Origin: Flavonifractor sp. AGMB03687 | Lineage (GTDB): Bacteria > Bacillota > Clostridia > Oscillospirales > Oscillospiraceae | DNA: 64,000 nt | Assembly (NCBI RefSeq): GCF_017811815.1 | Contig: NZ_JADKZI010000008.1 | Span: 1 to 64,000, forward strand | Direction: 5' to 3' | In this document: piece by piece, positions 56,193 through 64,000 of the stretch | Position numbering within the stretch: position 1 is the stretch's first letter | Layout of the letters: each line of letters begins with the position of its first letter | The notes under the pieces: model-generated | Told to the model about the DNA's origin: nothing | What the model saw: only the letters and a program-made list of their open reading frames with translations | The model's database searches: none | Position numbers and translations under genes: made by a program

Positions 56193-57473
56193 TCACAGCA
56201 GGCCCCGGGCAAAGTCCAGGATAGTTCTGGCGTCCACCGCCAGGTTCAGGTTCTGTCCGTCGTCAAAGCCCGCCGTCAGGATGCCGATCAGCTCCCCGTA
56301 CAGGTTCAGCAGGGCGCCGCCGCTGCTGCCGTGGGAGGTGGGGGCGGTAAACTGGATCATGGAGCGCTCCCCCACCGTCCGGAAGCCGGAGATAATGCCG
56401 TCGGACACGGTGTTGAACAGCCCCAGGGGGCTGCCGATGGCCACCACCTTCTGGCCCCGGACCAACTCCTCGCCACCCCGCCACACCGGAATGGGGGACC
56501 TGTGCTTCTCCATGCGCAGGATGGCCAGGTCCTGGTCCTGGTTGTACTTGATGAGCTCGTCGGTGTAGCACACGTCCTGCTCCTCCTCCAGAAGCACCCC
56601 AAAGTACCGGCCTCCCGCCACCACGTGGAAGTTGGTCAGGATGTAACCGGTCTGGTTGATGATGACGCCCGAGCCGGTCTTGAAGCACTTCTGCTCCCCG
56701 TCGTACACCTCCAACATGACCACGGAGGAGGCCAGCTTGGCAAGCTCCACATAGTCCAGCGGCTGCCGCGCGCCCGCCGACGGGGCGGGGGCGGGCCGGA
56801 CCGGGCTGACCTGGGGCTGCCGGGGCGGAGCCGGGGTCTCCTCCCGCACCAGCACGGACAGCTGGAGCAGCTGGCTGTCCTGCACCTGCACGTCCTGCTC
56901 CCCGCTCACATAGAGCACATCGCAGCCCATGCGGAAGAGCAGGCAGAGGAAGAGATACTCCGGCAGCTTGACCGGGCCGCCGCACACGAACTTGGGGGAG
57001 GCGCCGATCCGCCGGGTGTCCACGAAGAGCCGGGGGAAGCAGCAGTCGATCCAATAGAACAGCTTTACCGCGAAATTGCGCACGATGGACTCCTCCGTCC
57101 TGCCCCGGCTCCGGCGGAACTGGTCCAGGATCTCCTGATAGTGGGCGTGAAAAGCCTCCTCCAGGATAGGGTTGTCAAAGGAGAAGGGCAGGCGGTCCGC
57201 TCCCCCGTCATAGAGCTCCAGATAGCCCTTCGGTTCCCCCTGGTCGGGCAGTCTGGGAAAGGCGGGCAGGAAGAGCCGTCCCCCGTTCCCCTCCCCTTGC
57301 CAGGCCTGGAGCCGCTGGGTCAGGGCCGGGTAGCGGTCCCCGCACAGATAGCGTGCGAAGAAGGTCTCCTTTCGGAAGTTGGAGTAGCGCCCGTCCAGGG
57401 CAAAAAACTCCTCCGCCAGGTTCGGCGTGGACGGGCGGAGCACCGCCTGAAAGTATTCGCTGTAGTTTGCCAT
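56193..57473 (-). CDS. YceG-like domain fused to trypsin-like serine protease
   Basis: A 426-residue two-domain protein. Residues 1 to about 195 resemble the YceG (toxic-anion-resistance) domain: ILEEAFHAHYQEILDQFRRS, FYWIDCCFPRLFVDTRRIGA, PKFVCGGPVKLPEYLFL and MGCDVLYVSGEQDVQV. After a Pro-rich linker (PAPPRQPQVSPVRPAPAPSA), residues about 245-426 are a DegP/trypsin-type protease with His in ILTNFHVVAGG, Asp in YNQDQDLAILRME and Ser in SHGSSGGALLNLYGELIGIL. There is no signal peptide, so it is cytoplasmic. Last gene of the Ter-type cluster; a GGAGGGGG stretch precedes the ATG. Confidence 0.85.
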   Translation of the reverse strand: MANYSEYFQAVLRPSTPNLAEEFFALDGRYSNFRKETFFARYLCGDRYPALTQRLQAWQGEGNGGRLFLPAFPRLPDQGEPKGYLELYDGGADRLPFSFDNPILEEAFHAHYQEILDQFRRSRGRTEESIVRNFAVKLFYWIDCCFPRLFVDTRRIGASPKFVCGGPVKLPEYLFLCLLFRMGCDVLYVSGEQDVQVQDSQLLQLSVLVREETPAPPRQPQVSPVRPAPAPSAGARQPLDYVELAKLASSVVMLEVYDGEQKCFKTGSGVIINQTGYILTNFHVVAGGRYFGVLLEEEQDVCYTDELIKYNQDQDLAILRMEKHRSPIPVWRGGEELVRGQKVVAIGSPLGLFNTVSDGIISGFRTVGERSMIQFTAPTSHGSSGGALLNLYGELIGILTAGFDDGQNLNLAVDARTILDFARGLL

Positions 57474-57501
57474 GGTTCCCCCTCCTCGGACTGCTGGGTA
57501 C

Positions 57502-58272
57502 TCAGCAGGTAATCTCTCCGTTCAGATCCCGGAGGACCTGCTGCAAAACGAAGGTATAAAAGCGGCCGGAGCCCTCCCACTCCCGGCGGGCGGGGCCGTC
57601 CTCCTCCGGCAAAATCCCCTGAGGCGCGATGGCCAGATCGGCCCGGCCCAGCATGGGCGCGTCGATGGGGCTGTCCCCGGCGCAGAGCACCCGCTCCGCG
57701 CCGAACCAGTGCCGCAGGCGGTCCAGGGCCGCACCCTTATTGATGGGGGGCGGGAAGAAGTAGACCTTCCGCCCCGTCACCCCCGCGTCCAGCGGAAAGG
57801 CGCCCTTTAACGCCTCGCCCAGAGCCTGAGCCTCCTCCGGGGTGTCGCAGGCGGCAAAGGTAAACATCCCGTCCACAATGCGGCACCGTTTGGGGGCGGG
57901 CCAGGCCTCCAGCGCCTGCAGGGCCTCCTCCAGGTGGGGCCGCCAGGGGGCCACCATTTCCTCCGACACCCGGGTCCACCGGGGGTCCGGCTTGCCGTCC
58001 ACCAGCAGGAAGGCCCCGTTGGTGGTAACGGCATAGCGGGGCCGGCAGGCCTGGGGAAAGGAGATGCGCAGGTACTGCTCCATGGACCGGCTGGTGACGG
58101 GCACAAAGAGGGTCTTCTCCATAATTTGGGCCAGCAGCTCCGGGGTCTCCCCGGTGAGATAACCCTGGGCCGCCCCCTCCAGGTACTCCACGCACAGGTC
58201 GCCGGGCTGGGCGTGCTTACAGGAGAAGAGCAGGGTATTATCCAGATCACTGGCGAAAATGGTTTTTTCCAT
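57502..58272 (-). CDS. HAD hydrolase of the Ter-type stress cluster
   Basis: A 256-residue HAD phosphatase: motif I TIFASDLDNTLLFSCKHA, motif II LFVPVTSRSMEQYL, motif III Lys in PPINKGAALDRL and motif IV VLCAGDSPIDAPMLGRADLA. HAD enzymes of this kind sit beside PRTase and StiP genes in tellurite-type (Ter) operons proposed to make a nucleoside-like metabolite, where they would remove a phosphate. The ATG follows the StiP stop by 2 nt and has no RBS, implying translational coupling. Confidence 0.88.
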   Translation of the reverse strand: MEKTIFASDLDNTLLFSCKHAQPGDLCVEYLEGAAQGYLTGETPELLAQIMEKTLFVPVTSRSMEQYLRISFPQACRPRYAVTTNGAFLLVDGKPDPRWTRVSEEMVAPWRPHLEEALQALEAWPAPKRCRIVDGMFTFAACDTPEEAQALGEALKGAFPLDAGVTGRKVYFFPPPINKGAALDRLRHWFGAERVLCAGDSPIDAPMLGRADLAIAPQGILPEEDGPARREWEGSGRFYTFVLQQVLRDLNGEITC

Positions 58273-58274
58273 AG

Positions 58275-59339
58275 TCAGTTGTCAGCGATGGACTGAATGA
58301 GCCCGCACGCCCGGTAGTGCACCAGAGGGTACTCCACCAGGGTCACGCCTTTCTCCTTTGCAAGTTGATAGATATGGCCCAGATGGTCCTCGTCGGACAG
58401 GCTGCGGACCAGGATCTTCCACGGCATCCGCCGCAGCAGCACCCGGGTGGCCTCCCCGATGCTGGGCTTGACTAGATTGCGGTCGGCGATGGAGAAGTTG
58501 CGGCAGATCTGGTCCACCTCCTCCAGGGCGGTGAAGGGCTCCGCACCCTCCTCCGGCCCCAGGCAGCGCGCCGCCGTCCCCCGGGCGGGGAAGTGGGCCT
58601 CCACCGCCTCAATGAATGGGTAGGTCAGATCCTGCTCCCGCAGCTGGGGATAGCAGGCCGCGCCGTGGAAGTCCTCGGGGCCGATCAGGTCCCGGCGGTA
58701 GAAGGTCCGGCTCAGCAGCCCCGACACCGTGGAGTTGAGGCAGGAGCTGGCAATGAGGAAGTCGTCGTGGGTGCCGCACTTTTCGGCCAGGTGGGCCGGG
58801 TCGGAGAGCACCGCCAGCCCGGCGCTGACGCCGGGGTAATCGGCCATGGCCTGGCTCAGCTCCCGCTGGATGGCTCCCTTCCCCGTCCAGCCGTCCACAA
58901 ACTGGATGTGCTCCGGCTTGTGGCGGGCCAGAATATACTTCATGGCATTGTGGTCGATCCCCTTGCCCCGGATGATGGAGATGGTGTAGTGATTCACATC
59001 CACACCGTATTCCCGGGCCAGAAACCGCTTGATGAGCACGCCAATGGAGGTGCCCGCCCGGGCCAGGGAGACCAGCACAGCGTCCGCCCCCTTGTCCTGC
59101 CAGATCTGCTCAGCCACCGAGGCCACCGCCTGGGCGGTCATGGGGGCGTAGCGGTCCAGAGCGTCGTGGTAGGCGGCCAGATAGGCCGGGGAGGGCTCAT
59201 ACTCCAGCGGCAGCATCTCGGAGTAGTGCACGCCGCTTTGAATGCGCTTCTCCCGCTCCTTGGTGGGCAGGGGTTCCACCAGGCCGGTGATGTCCTTCAG
59301 CAGGATCTCTACATCCTCAGGTTTATAGGTACCAAACAT
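58275..59339 (-). CDS. StiP-like protein (PRTase-related) of the Ter cluster
   Basis: A 354-residue protein matching the StiP / cysteine-protease StiP family: MFGTYKPEDVEILLKDITGL, TKEREKRIQSGVHYSEMLPL, VLVSLARAGTSIGVLIKRFL, HYTISIIRGKGIDHNAMKYI, VDGWTGKGAIQRELSQAM. Comparative genomics places it with TerD, HAD and PRTase proteins, and the VDGWTGKG loop looks like a PRPP-binding loop, so the protease name may mislead. ATG at 59339 has AAGGAGG 5 nt upstream and overlaps the PRTase gene by 17 nt. Confidence 0.86.
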   Translation of the reverse strand: MFGTYKPEDVEILLKDITGLVEPLPTKEREKRIQSGVHYSEMLPLEYEPSPAYLAAYHDALDRYAPMTAQAVASVAEQIWQDKGADAVLVSLARAGTSIGVLIKRFLAREYGVDVNHYTISIIRGKGIDHNAMKYILARHKPEHIQFVDGWTGKGAIQRELSQAMADYPGVSAGLAVLSDPAHLAEKCGTHDDFLIASSCLNSTVSGLLSRTFYRRDLIGPEDFHGAACYPQLREQDLTYPFIEAVEAHFPARGTAARCLGPEEGAEPFTALEEVDQICRNFSIADRNLVKPSIGEATRVLLRRMPWKILVRSLSDEDHLGHIYQLAKEKGVTLVEYPLVHYRACGLIQSIADN

Positions 59340-60471
59340 GCTGCCCTCCTTGGAGATAAAAGACCTTGCGGGCCGGATTGGCCGGGAACGCCGACAGCAG
59401 GGCACTTAGCGCCCCGGTCCCCGGCTCCGGCGTATCGGACACCACCACGATGCAGTCATAGTCCGCCAGATCGTAGAGGTAGGTGGTCCGGTCTTTCTGA
59501 TAGAAGCTGGGCAACTTTCTGCCCGAGACAATGGGGTAGCCCTCCGCACCGCAGATGCCGATGGGACTGCGGGTGGTGGCGTGGCAGAACACCTGCCGCC
59601 CCTCCCCCAGCCGTTCCAGCGCTTGTCCCAGCACCAGGGCGGGATACATGCACTCCTCCGTGCCCAGCACCAGAGTGCGGCTGTTCGGCGGGCAGGCCTC
59701 CCCAGCCCGGGCCAGGAAAGTGTCTGCCAGGGCGGCGCAGCTGTGCTGCCACTCCTCCGCCGTCAGACCCAGTCTGGGGTCGGCCAGGGCGGGCAGGACG
59801 GTGTCCCCCTGGTGCAGGGACCACGGACGGGGCGTGACCGCCTCCGCCTCATGGATCTCCAGCGCTTCCACCAGGGCGGTGTAGTCCTCCTGGGGCAGCT
59901 TGACCAGATACTCGCTGTGGATGCCCGCCTCCTCCAGCAGGGCCTCGTTCTCCGGGGAGACCCGGTTCAGGAGGGAGGCCGCCACGATGCGCTTCTCCCC
60001 CAGGAGGGGATAGCGCTTTTTCAGCTCACTCACCATGTTGCGCAGGGTCTTGCCGGTGGAGATCTCGTCGTCCACCAGGATGACGGTGTCGGTGGCGGGC
60101 AGCCAGCGCTCCAGGGCGTCGCCGCTGAGCTTCTGCTCCACAGCGTGGCTGTGCTCCTCCTGAAACTCGATCCACCCCTCCGCCGCCGGGAAGTCCTCCC
60201 GGGTGGTATGGAGGTAGACGCAGTCGGGGGAGATCCGCCCGGCCACCGCGGCCCCGATGGCGGTGGCGGTCTCGGCAAAGCCGATCACCAGCCGGGTGTC
60301 GGGGTAGCGCCCGGCCAGCCGGTCCCCCAGGGCGTTCATCATGGCCAGGGCACGGGTGGGGGACACGGGGATGTGCTTGGCCTGCAGGGGGTTGACCAGC
60401 AGGTAGGTCCGCTTGCGGTTGTGGAAGCGCTTGGCAATGCGCAGGGTGTTTTCACGGGTGTACTCAGGCAT
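59323..60471 (-). CDS. Phosphoribosyltransferase with C-terminal TRSP domain
   Basis: A 382-residue protein of the Ter cluster. N-terminal PRTase: LVIGFAETATAIGAAVAG and the PRPP loop TVILVDDEISTGKTLRNMVS. C-terminal TRSP domain: LVLGTEECMYPALVLGQALE, VFCHATTRSPIGICGAEGYP. Such enzymes are proposed to couple a base to PRPP in a stress-linked nucleoside pathway together with StiP and HAD proteins. AGGA lies about 10 nt before the ATG; the gene is 24 nt after rhomboid. Confidence 0.9.
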   Translation of the reverse strand: MPEYTRENTLRIAKRFHNRKRTYLLVNPLQAKHIPVSPTRALAMMNALGDRLAGRYPDTRLVIGFAETATAIGAAVAGRISPDCVYLHTTREDFPAAEGWIEFQEEHSHAVEQKLSGDALERWLPATDTVILVDDEISTGKTLRNMVSELKKRYPLLGEKRIVAASLLNRVSPENEALLEEAGIHSEYLVKLPQEDYTALVEALEIHEAEAVTPRPWSLHQGDTVLPALADPRLGLTAEEWQHSCAALADTFLARAGEACPPNSRTLVLGTEECMYPALVLGQALERLGEGRQVFCHATTRSPIGICGAEGYPIVSGRKLPSFYQKDRTTYLYDLADYDCIVVVSDTPEPGTGALSALLSAFPANPARKVFYLQGGQHVWYL

Positions 60472-60495
60472 ATGACTGTTTCCTCGCTGTTTTCG

Positions 60496-61059
60496 TCAGG
60501 TTCTGCGGTTCCTGCCGGCCAGGAACCCAAAGGCGGTACCGCAGAGGCCGCCCACAATGTGCATCAGGTTGGCCACGTTATCCTTCACAAAGAGGATAGC
60601 GTAGACCTCCTGCCCCAGGTAGAGAATCGCCACCAGAAGGAGGGTCAGGGGGATGGTGCCGTCCTTCATACCGGAGAGGGAGGACAGCATAATGAGCATA
60701 AACACGATGCCGCTGGCTCCCAGCAGGGCGGTGTGAGGGAAGAGAACAAACTGCAGCACGCCGGAGATGAGGGCGGTGAAGAGAATGGCCAGCAGCAGCG
60801 CCCGGCTACCGTACTTCTCCTCCAGAGGGGGCCCCACCACCAGAAGCAGCAGCATGTTCCCCAGAAAGTGGCTGAAATCGGCGTGGCCCAGCACATGGCC
60901 CGCAAAGCGGAACAGGGCCAGGGGGCTCAGCGGGGACCGGTACACCGAGAAGAGGGCGGTGGTGGTCCAGCCGCCGGTGGCCCTGCCCAGCAGAAGGGCC
61001 AGCAGGGACAGGAAAAAGAAGCTGAGGATCACCGGCGAATTGTACTGCAGTTTCTTCAT
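60496..61059 (-). CDS. Rhomboid-family intramembrane serine protease
   Basis: A 187-residue membrane protein with six TM helices. Catalytic Ser in LLGASGIVFMLIMLSSL (GxSG) and His in ANLMHIVGGLCGTAFGFLAG; the loop GHADFSHFLGNMLLLLVVG carries the conserved H-x5-N region. It probably cleaves a membrane protein. ATG at 61059 has GGGAG 10 nt upstream; a TTG at 61068 is too close to it. Lying between the Ca2+ ATPase and the PRTase on the same strand, it may be an unusual member of this stress cluster. Confidence 0.9.
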   Translation of the reverse strand: MKKLQYNSPVILSFFFLSLLALLLGRATGGWTTTALFSVYRSPLSPLALFRFAGHVLGHADFSHFLGNMLLLLVVGPPLEEKYGSRALLLAILFTALISGVLQFVLFPHTALLGASGIVFMLIMLSSLSGMKDGTIPLTLLLVAILYLGQEVYAILFVKDNVANLMHIVGGLCGTAFGFLAGRNRRT

Positions 61060-61082
61060 GGCTCGCAATCTCCCATTCTTGC

Positions 61083-61117
61083 AAAAAGGGGCGCCCCCAG
61101 CGGGGGCACCCCTTTTG
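61083..61117 (-). terminator. Terminator between the ATPase and rhomboid genes
   Basis: Stem AAAAGGGGTGCCCCC / GGGGGCGCCCCTTTT (one G-T/C mismatch), then TTTTTGC on the minus strand; downstream genes may rely on read-through or a weak own promoter. Confidence 0.75.
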
Positions 61118-61122
61118 ACCTC

Positions 61123-63774
61123 TTATTTCTTGGGGGTGACCGCCTTGCGCAGCATGTCCACCGGGATCATGGTGACCGCCAGGATACCCACCACCACCCA
61201 GCCGATGGGGGCGAAGGGCACACAGCTGAACATGTTGCTGATCCAGCCGCACACCGCCACGGGCACCAGACCCGCGTTGACGATCAGGGCCTGAATCACA
61301 ATAATGGCCAGGAACACCTTCATGAAGCCAGTGTTCTCGTTGAGGCCCTTAAAGATGGCAAAGCCGTCATCACGGACGTTGAAGCCGTTGAACAGGGCGC
61401 TCCAGATGAAGAGCACGAAGTAGGCGGTGAGCTTCTGCTCCGTGGTGGCAAAGAACTGGTCGAAGAAGGGTGCCTTCAGGAACACGAAGCTCAGCACGGT
61501 CAGCCACAGGCCCATGGTAACGATCTGGACCATCATCTCCCGGCTGACAATGCTCTCGTCCCGGCGGCGGGGGTTCTCGCTCATGTACCGCTCCTGGGCG
61601 GGCTCGTTGCCCAGCATGATGGCGCCCAGGCCGTCCATGACCAGATTGACGAAGAGCAGGTGGGTCACCTTCAGGGGCTCCTCAATGCCGAAGAAGGGGG
61701 AGATCGCGCTGACCACCACGGCGGCCACGTTGATCACCAGCTGGAACTTACAGAACTTCAGGATGTTGTGGTAGATGGTGCGGCCGTACCAGATGGCGTC
61801 CTTGATGGACTTGAAGTTGTCGTCCAGAATGACGATCTTGCCCGCCTCCTTGGCGGCCTCGGTACCGCTGCCCATGGCGAAGCCCACGTCGGCCCGCTTC
61901 AGGGCCGGGGAGTCGTTGACGCCGTCGCCGGTCATGCCCACCACCAGGTTCATCTCCTGGCACAGGCGCACCATGCGGGACTTGTCAGTGGGCAGGGCAC
62001 GGGCAATGACCCGGATGCGGGGGATGATCTCCTTGACCTCCTCGTCGCTGAGCTCATTGAGCTGGCCGGAGGTGAGGGCCACGTCGTCCTCGGTCTTCAG
62101 CAAGCCTGCGTCCCGGGCGATGGCCACGGCGGTCTCCAGCCGGTCGCCGGTGATCATGACTACCTGGATGCCCGCGTGCTGCACCGCCGCAATGGCCTCC
62201 CGGGCCTCGGGGCGCACGTCGTCCCGGATGCCCACAAAGCCCACAATGACGGTGTCGTCGTTGATGCGGTTCTCGGTCATCTCCTGGTTGGAGTAGCCGA
62301 AGGCCAGCACACGCATGGACTTGCTGGCCAGCTCGTCGATCTTGGCGTTGATCACGTCCATGGAGAGGGGCCGTTCCTCCCCGCTCATGCTCAGGTAGGT
62401 GCGGGCACAGGCCAGCAGCCGCTCGGGGGCGCCCTTATAGAAAGTCTTACCCAGCTCGCCCAGATAGGCCTGGCTGAACTTGTTGGCGGAGTTGAAGCTC
62501 TGGGCCTTGGACACGGTGCAGGAGTTCTCCAGGCTGTGGAAGGTCTCCGTGCCCAGGAACTTCATCAGGGCCTGGTCGGTGGCGTTGCCGCCGATGACGT
62601 TCCCCTGGGCGTCAAACATGGACTGGGTGTTCTTACCGATGGCCAGGTCCACCAGGCCCTTGATCTTGCCGTGCTGGTTGATCTCGGTCAGAGGGATGGT
62701 GATGCCGTCGGCGGTGAAGAACTCCACCACCTCCAGCCGGCCCTTGGTGATGGTGCCGGTCTTGTCGCTGAAGAGGATGTTGAGGGAACCGGCGGTCTCA
62801 ATGCCCTCGGCCTTGCGGACCAGCACGTTGTGGTCCAGCATCTTGCTGGTGTTCTGCATCAGCACCAGGGAGATCATCAGGGGCAGGCCCTCGGGGACGG
62901 CGCACACGATGATGACCACCGCCAGGGACACCGCCTCCACCAGGTCCTTGATGACCTGGGTGGCACCCAGGGCGAAGTAGGGGCCGAAGCCGCCGGCGGA
63001 CAGGATGTAGTAGCCGAAGTAGAGGGCGGCAATGACGATGGCGCCGATGTAGCCGAAGCGGGAGATCATGTTGGCCAGGTTGGCCAGCTTGACCTTCAGG
63101 GGGGAGTCGGGCTCGTCCTCCTGCATCTCCTCGGCCATTTTGCCCATCATGGTGGACAGGCCCACCTTCTGCACGTCCAGCACGCCCTCGCCGTCGAAGA
63201 GGACCGCGCCCCGGAACAGGGAGTGCTTGTCCACAAAGGTATCGCCGGTGATCTCATCGGCCAGCTTGTAGCTCTCGTCAGCAGCCACCTTGGGGCACTC
63301 CTCCGCCTCGCCGTTGAGGGCGGAGTTGTCCACCTTGATGCTGCCCCACACCAGAATGCCGTCGGCGGGGATCTTGTCGCCCGGCTGAAGGAGCACCTTG
63401 TCCCCCACCACCACGTCGTCCATGTCGATGACGGTGATGACGCCGTTGCGGTAGACCTTACACTGGTCCTTTTTGGTGCTGTCCTTCAGCTGGCGGTACT
63501 TGGTGTCGCTGGCCACGCCGGTCTTGGCGGACACGAAGGCCACGATCAGGATGGCCACGATGGTGCCGATGGGCTCATAGATGTCGGCATAGCCGAAGAT
63601 ACACATGACGATCATCAGCGCCGCGATGGCCAGCAGAATGCGGATCATGGGGTCCCCGAAGGTCTCCTTGAATTCCGCCCAGAAGGTGGTGGGTTCCGAA
63701 TCCGGGATTACGTTGCTGCCGTATTTCTGTCGGGATTCGAGAACTTCTTTGTCTGAAAGTCCGTTATAGTGCAT
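61123..63774 (-). CDS. Calcium-type P-type ATPase (P2)
   Basis: An 883-residue cation pump. N-terminal cation-ATPase domain (MHYNGLSDKEVLESRQKYGS), TM4 ion motif VPEGLPLMISLVLMQ, phosphorylation site FSDKTGTITKGRLE, hinge MTGDGVNDSPALKRADVGFA and a C-terminal six-helix domain (MIPVDMLRKAVTPKK at the end). It is nearest the PMCA/SERCA Ca2+ group of Firmicutes. ATG at 63774 has AGGAG 8 nt upstream; an in-frame start at 63840 lies in an intercistronic hairpin. TerD proteins bind Ca2+, so the pairing is meaningful. Confidence 0.94.
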   Translation of the reverse strand: MHYNGLSDKEVLESRQKYGSNVIPDSEPTTFWAEFKETFGDPMIRILLAIAALMIVMCIFGYADIYEPIGTIVAILIVAFVSAKTGVASDTKYRQLKDSTKKDQCKVYRNGVITVIDMDDVVVGDKVLLQPGDKIPADGILVWGSIKVDNSALNGEAEECPKVAADESYKLADEITGDTFVDKHSLFRGAVLFDGEGVLDVQKVGLSTMMGKMAEEMQEDEPDSPLKVKLANLANMISRFGYIGAIVIAALYFGYYILSAGGFGPYFALGATQVIKDLVEAVSLAVVIIVCAVPEGLPLMISLVLMQNTSKMLDHNVLVRKAEGIETAGSLNILFSDKTGTITKGRLEVVEFFTADGITIPLTEINQHGKIKGLVDLAIGKNTQSMFDAQGNVIGGNATDQALMKFLGTETFHSLENSCTVSKAQSFNSANKFSQAYLGELGKTFYKGAPERLLACARTYLSMSGEERPLSMDVINAKIDELASKSMRVLAFGYSNQEMTENRINDDTVIVGFVGIRDDVRPEAREAIAAVQHAGIQVVMITGDRLETAVAIARDAGLLKTEDDVALTSGQLNELSDEEVKEIIPRIRVIARALPTDKSRMVRLCQEMNLVVGMTGDGVNDSPALKRADVGFAMGSGTEAAKEAGKIVILDDNFKSIKDAIWYGRTIYHNILKFCKFQLVINVAAVVVSAISPFFGIEEPLKVTHLLFVNLVMDGLGAIMLGNEPAQERYMSENPRRRDESIVSREMMVQIVTMGLWLTVLSFVFLKAPFFDQFFATTEQKLTAYFVLFIWSALFNGFNVRDDGFAIFKGLNENTGFMKVFLAIIVIQALIVNAGLVPVAVCGWISNMFSCVPFAPIGWVVVGILAVTMIPVDMLRKAVTPKK

Positions 63775-63795
63775 GTTTCTTTCTCCTATAGACGC

Positions 63796-63834
63796 AGGAA
63801 AGAGAAGCAATGCAATGATTCGCTTCTCTTTCCT
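63796..63834 (-). other. Intercistronic hairpin between terD and the ATPase gene
   Basis: Perfect 13-bp inverted repeat AGGAAAGAGAAGC / GCTTCTCTTTCCT around 13 nt, 22 nt before the ATPase ATG; no T-run, so it may be an mRNA-processing or stability element. Confidence 0.55.
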
Positions 63835-63875
63835 GCTCATGCTTATCTTAGTCCGGGCTTCCCCCGGTCAGAGGC

Positions 63876-64000
63876 TCAGAAGTAGCGCTTGCACAGCTCA
63901 GGCAGGCCGGGATCGGTGGTGGCCTGTCCCACGGCGTTGAACTTCCACTCGCCGTTGTTGCGATACACCTCGCCGAAAATCATGGCGGTCATGCCGTCGT
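63876..64000 (-). CDS. terD: TerD-family calcium-binding stress protein, C-terminal end only
   Basis: The last 41 codons of a gene running off the window: DGMTAMIFGEVYRNNGEWKF, NAVGQATTDPGLPELCKRYF, stop. This is the TerD/CABP C-terminal strand set. TerD proteins bind Ca2+ and join tellurite, phage and general stress responses. Its place at the head of the ATPase-rhomboid-PRTase-StiP-HAD-YceG series identifies the cluster as Ter-type. Confidence 0.93.
   Translation of the reverse strand, partial: DGMTAMIFGEVYRNNGEWKFNAVGQATTDPGLPELCKRYF

Noticed and set aside
59581-63756. Plus-strand open frame of about 1390 codons
   Set aside because: Runs antisense through PRTase, rhomboid and the ATPase, which all have intact motifs; the translation is low-complexity His/Gln/Gly.

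Overview
The window is high-GC DNA (AT-rich only inside one surface-protein gene). It looks like chromosome of an endospore-forming, anaerobic gut Firmicute of the Oscillospiraceae, of the Flavonifractor / Pseudoflavonifractor / Intestinimonas kind. The evidence is an alpha/beta small acid-soluble spore protein, four S-layer-homology (SLH) surface proteins, a clostridial-type ethanolamine microcompartment operon, an archaeal-type short prolyl-tRNA synthetase, a bilirubin-reductase operon and a phloretin-hydrolase gene. Sigma-A promoters (near TTGACA-17-TATAAT), strong Shine-Dalgarno sites and intrinsic terminators are easy to read. I saw no phage, insertion sequence, CRISPR array or rRNA.

Layout. 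1-1775: a 27-aa hydrophobic peptide, two small membrane proteins and an SSB-like OB-fold protein. 1773-12779 (minus): a 13-gene ethanolamine operon in the order eutG-A-B-C-L-E-M-T-D(pduL)-orphan-N-H-Q, behind a sigma-A promoter and a leader of about 145 nt. It covers uptake (EutH), AdoCbl supply (EutT), lyase and reactivase (EutBC, EutA), acetaldehyde disposal (EutE to acetyl-CoA, PduL-type EutD to acetyl-P, EutG to ethanol) and shell proteins (EutL, EutM, EutN). 12925-13660: a small carbohydrate-binding-like protein and a spore protein. 13844-30167: SLH surface proteins interleaved with pncA-pncB NAD salvage, a GNAT acetyltransferase, a TIGR04255 protein, an aldose-1-epimerase, bilQ-bilR-bilS and proS. 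30273-36546 (plus): TetR, an MMPL/RND transporter and a large coiled-coil cell-wall protein as one operon. 36586-42698: a membrane XRE protein, release factor 3, a phosphoglycolate-phosphatase-like HAD and a fourth SLH protein. 42886-46432: feoA-feoA-feoB, a FeoB-associated Cys-rich peptide and a frameshifted DtxR-like regulator, with matching TTAGY-N4-RCTAA operators. 46532-53688: a TIGR04076 protein, a zinc-dependent phospholipase C-like protein, a livKHMGF-type amino-acid ABC importer and an SDR. 53819: tRNA-Val(GAC). 53997-56125: a membrane protein and phloretin hydrolase divergent from a TetR regulator, with two candidate operators between them. 56193-64000 (minus): a Ter-type stress cluster, terD (partial) - Ca2+ P-type ATPase - rhomboid - PRTase/TRSP - StiP-like - HAD - YceG/trypsin-like fusion.

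The most unusual items are: a riboswitch-like attenuator in front of an SLH gene (26790-26899), where the closing helix and a terminator compete for the same bases; EutM with a 104-residue N-terminal extension and a second internal start; the YceG-serine protease fusion and rhomboid inside the Ter cluster; the MMPL plus GLUG/coiled-coil pair; and the broken DtxR-like gene at the end of the feo locus. All function calls come from reading protein sequence and context, with no database search.
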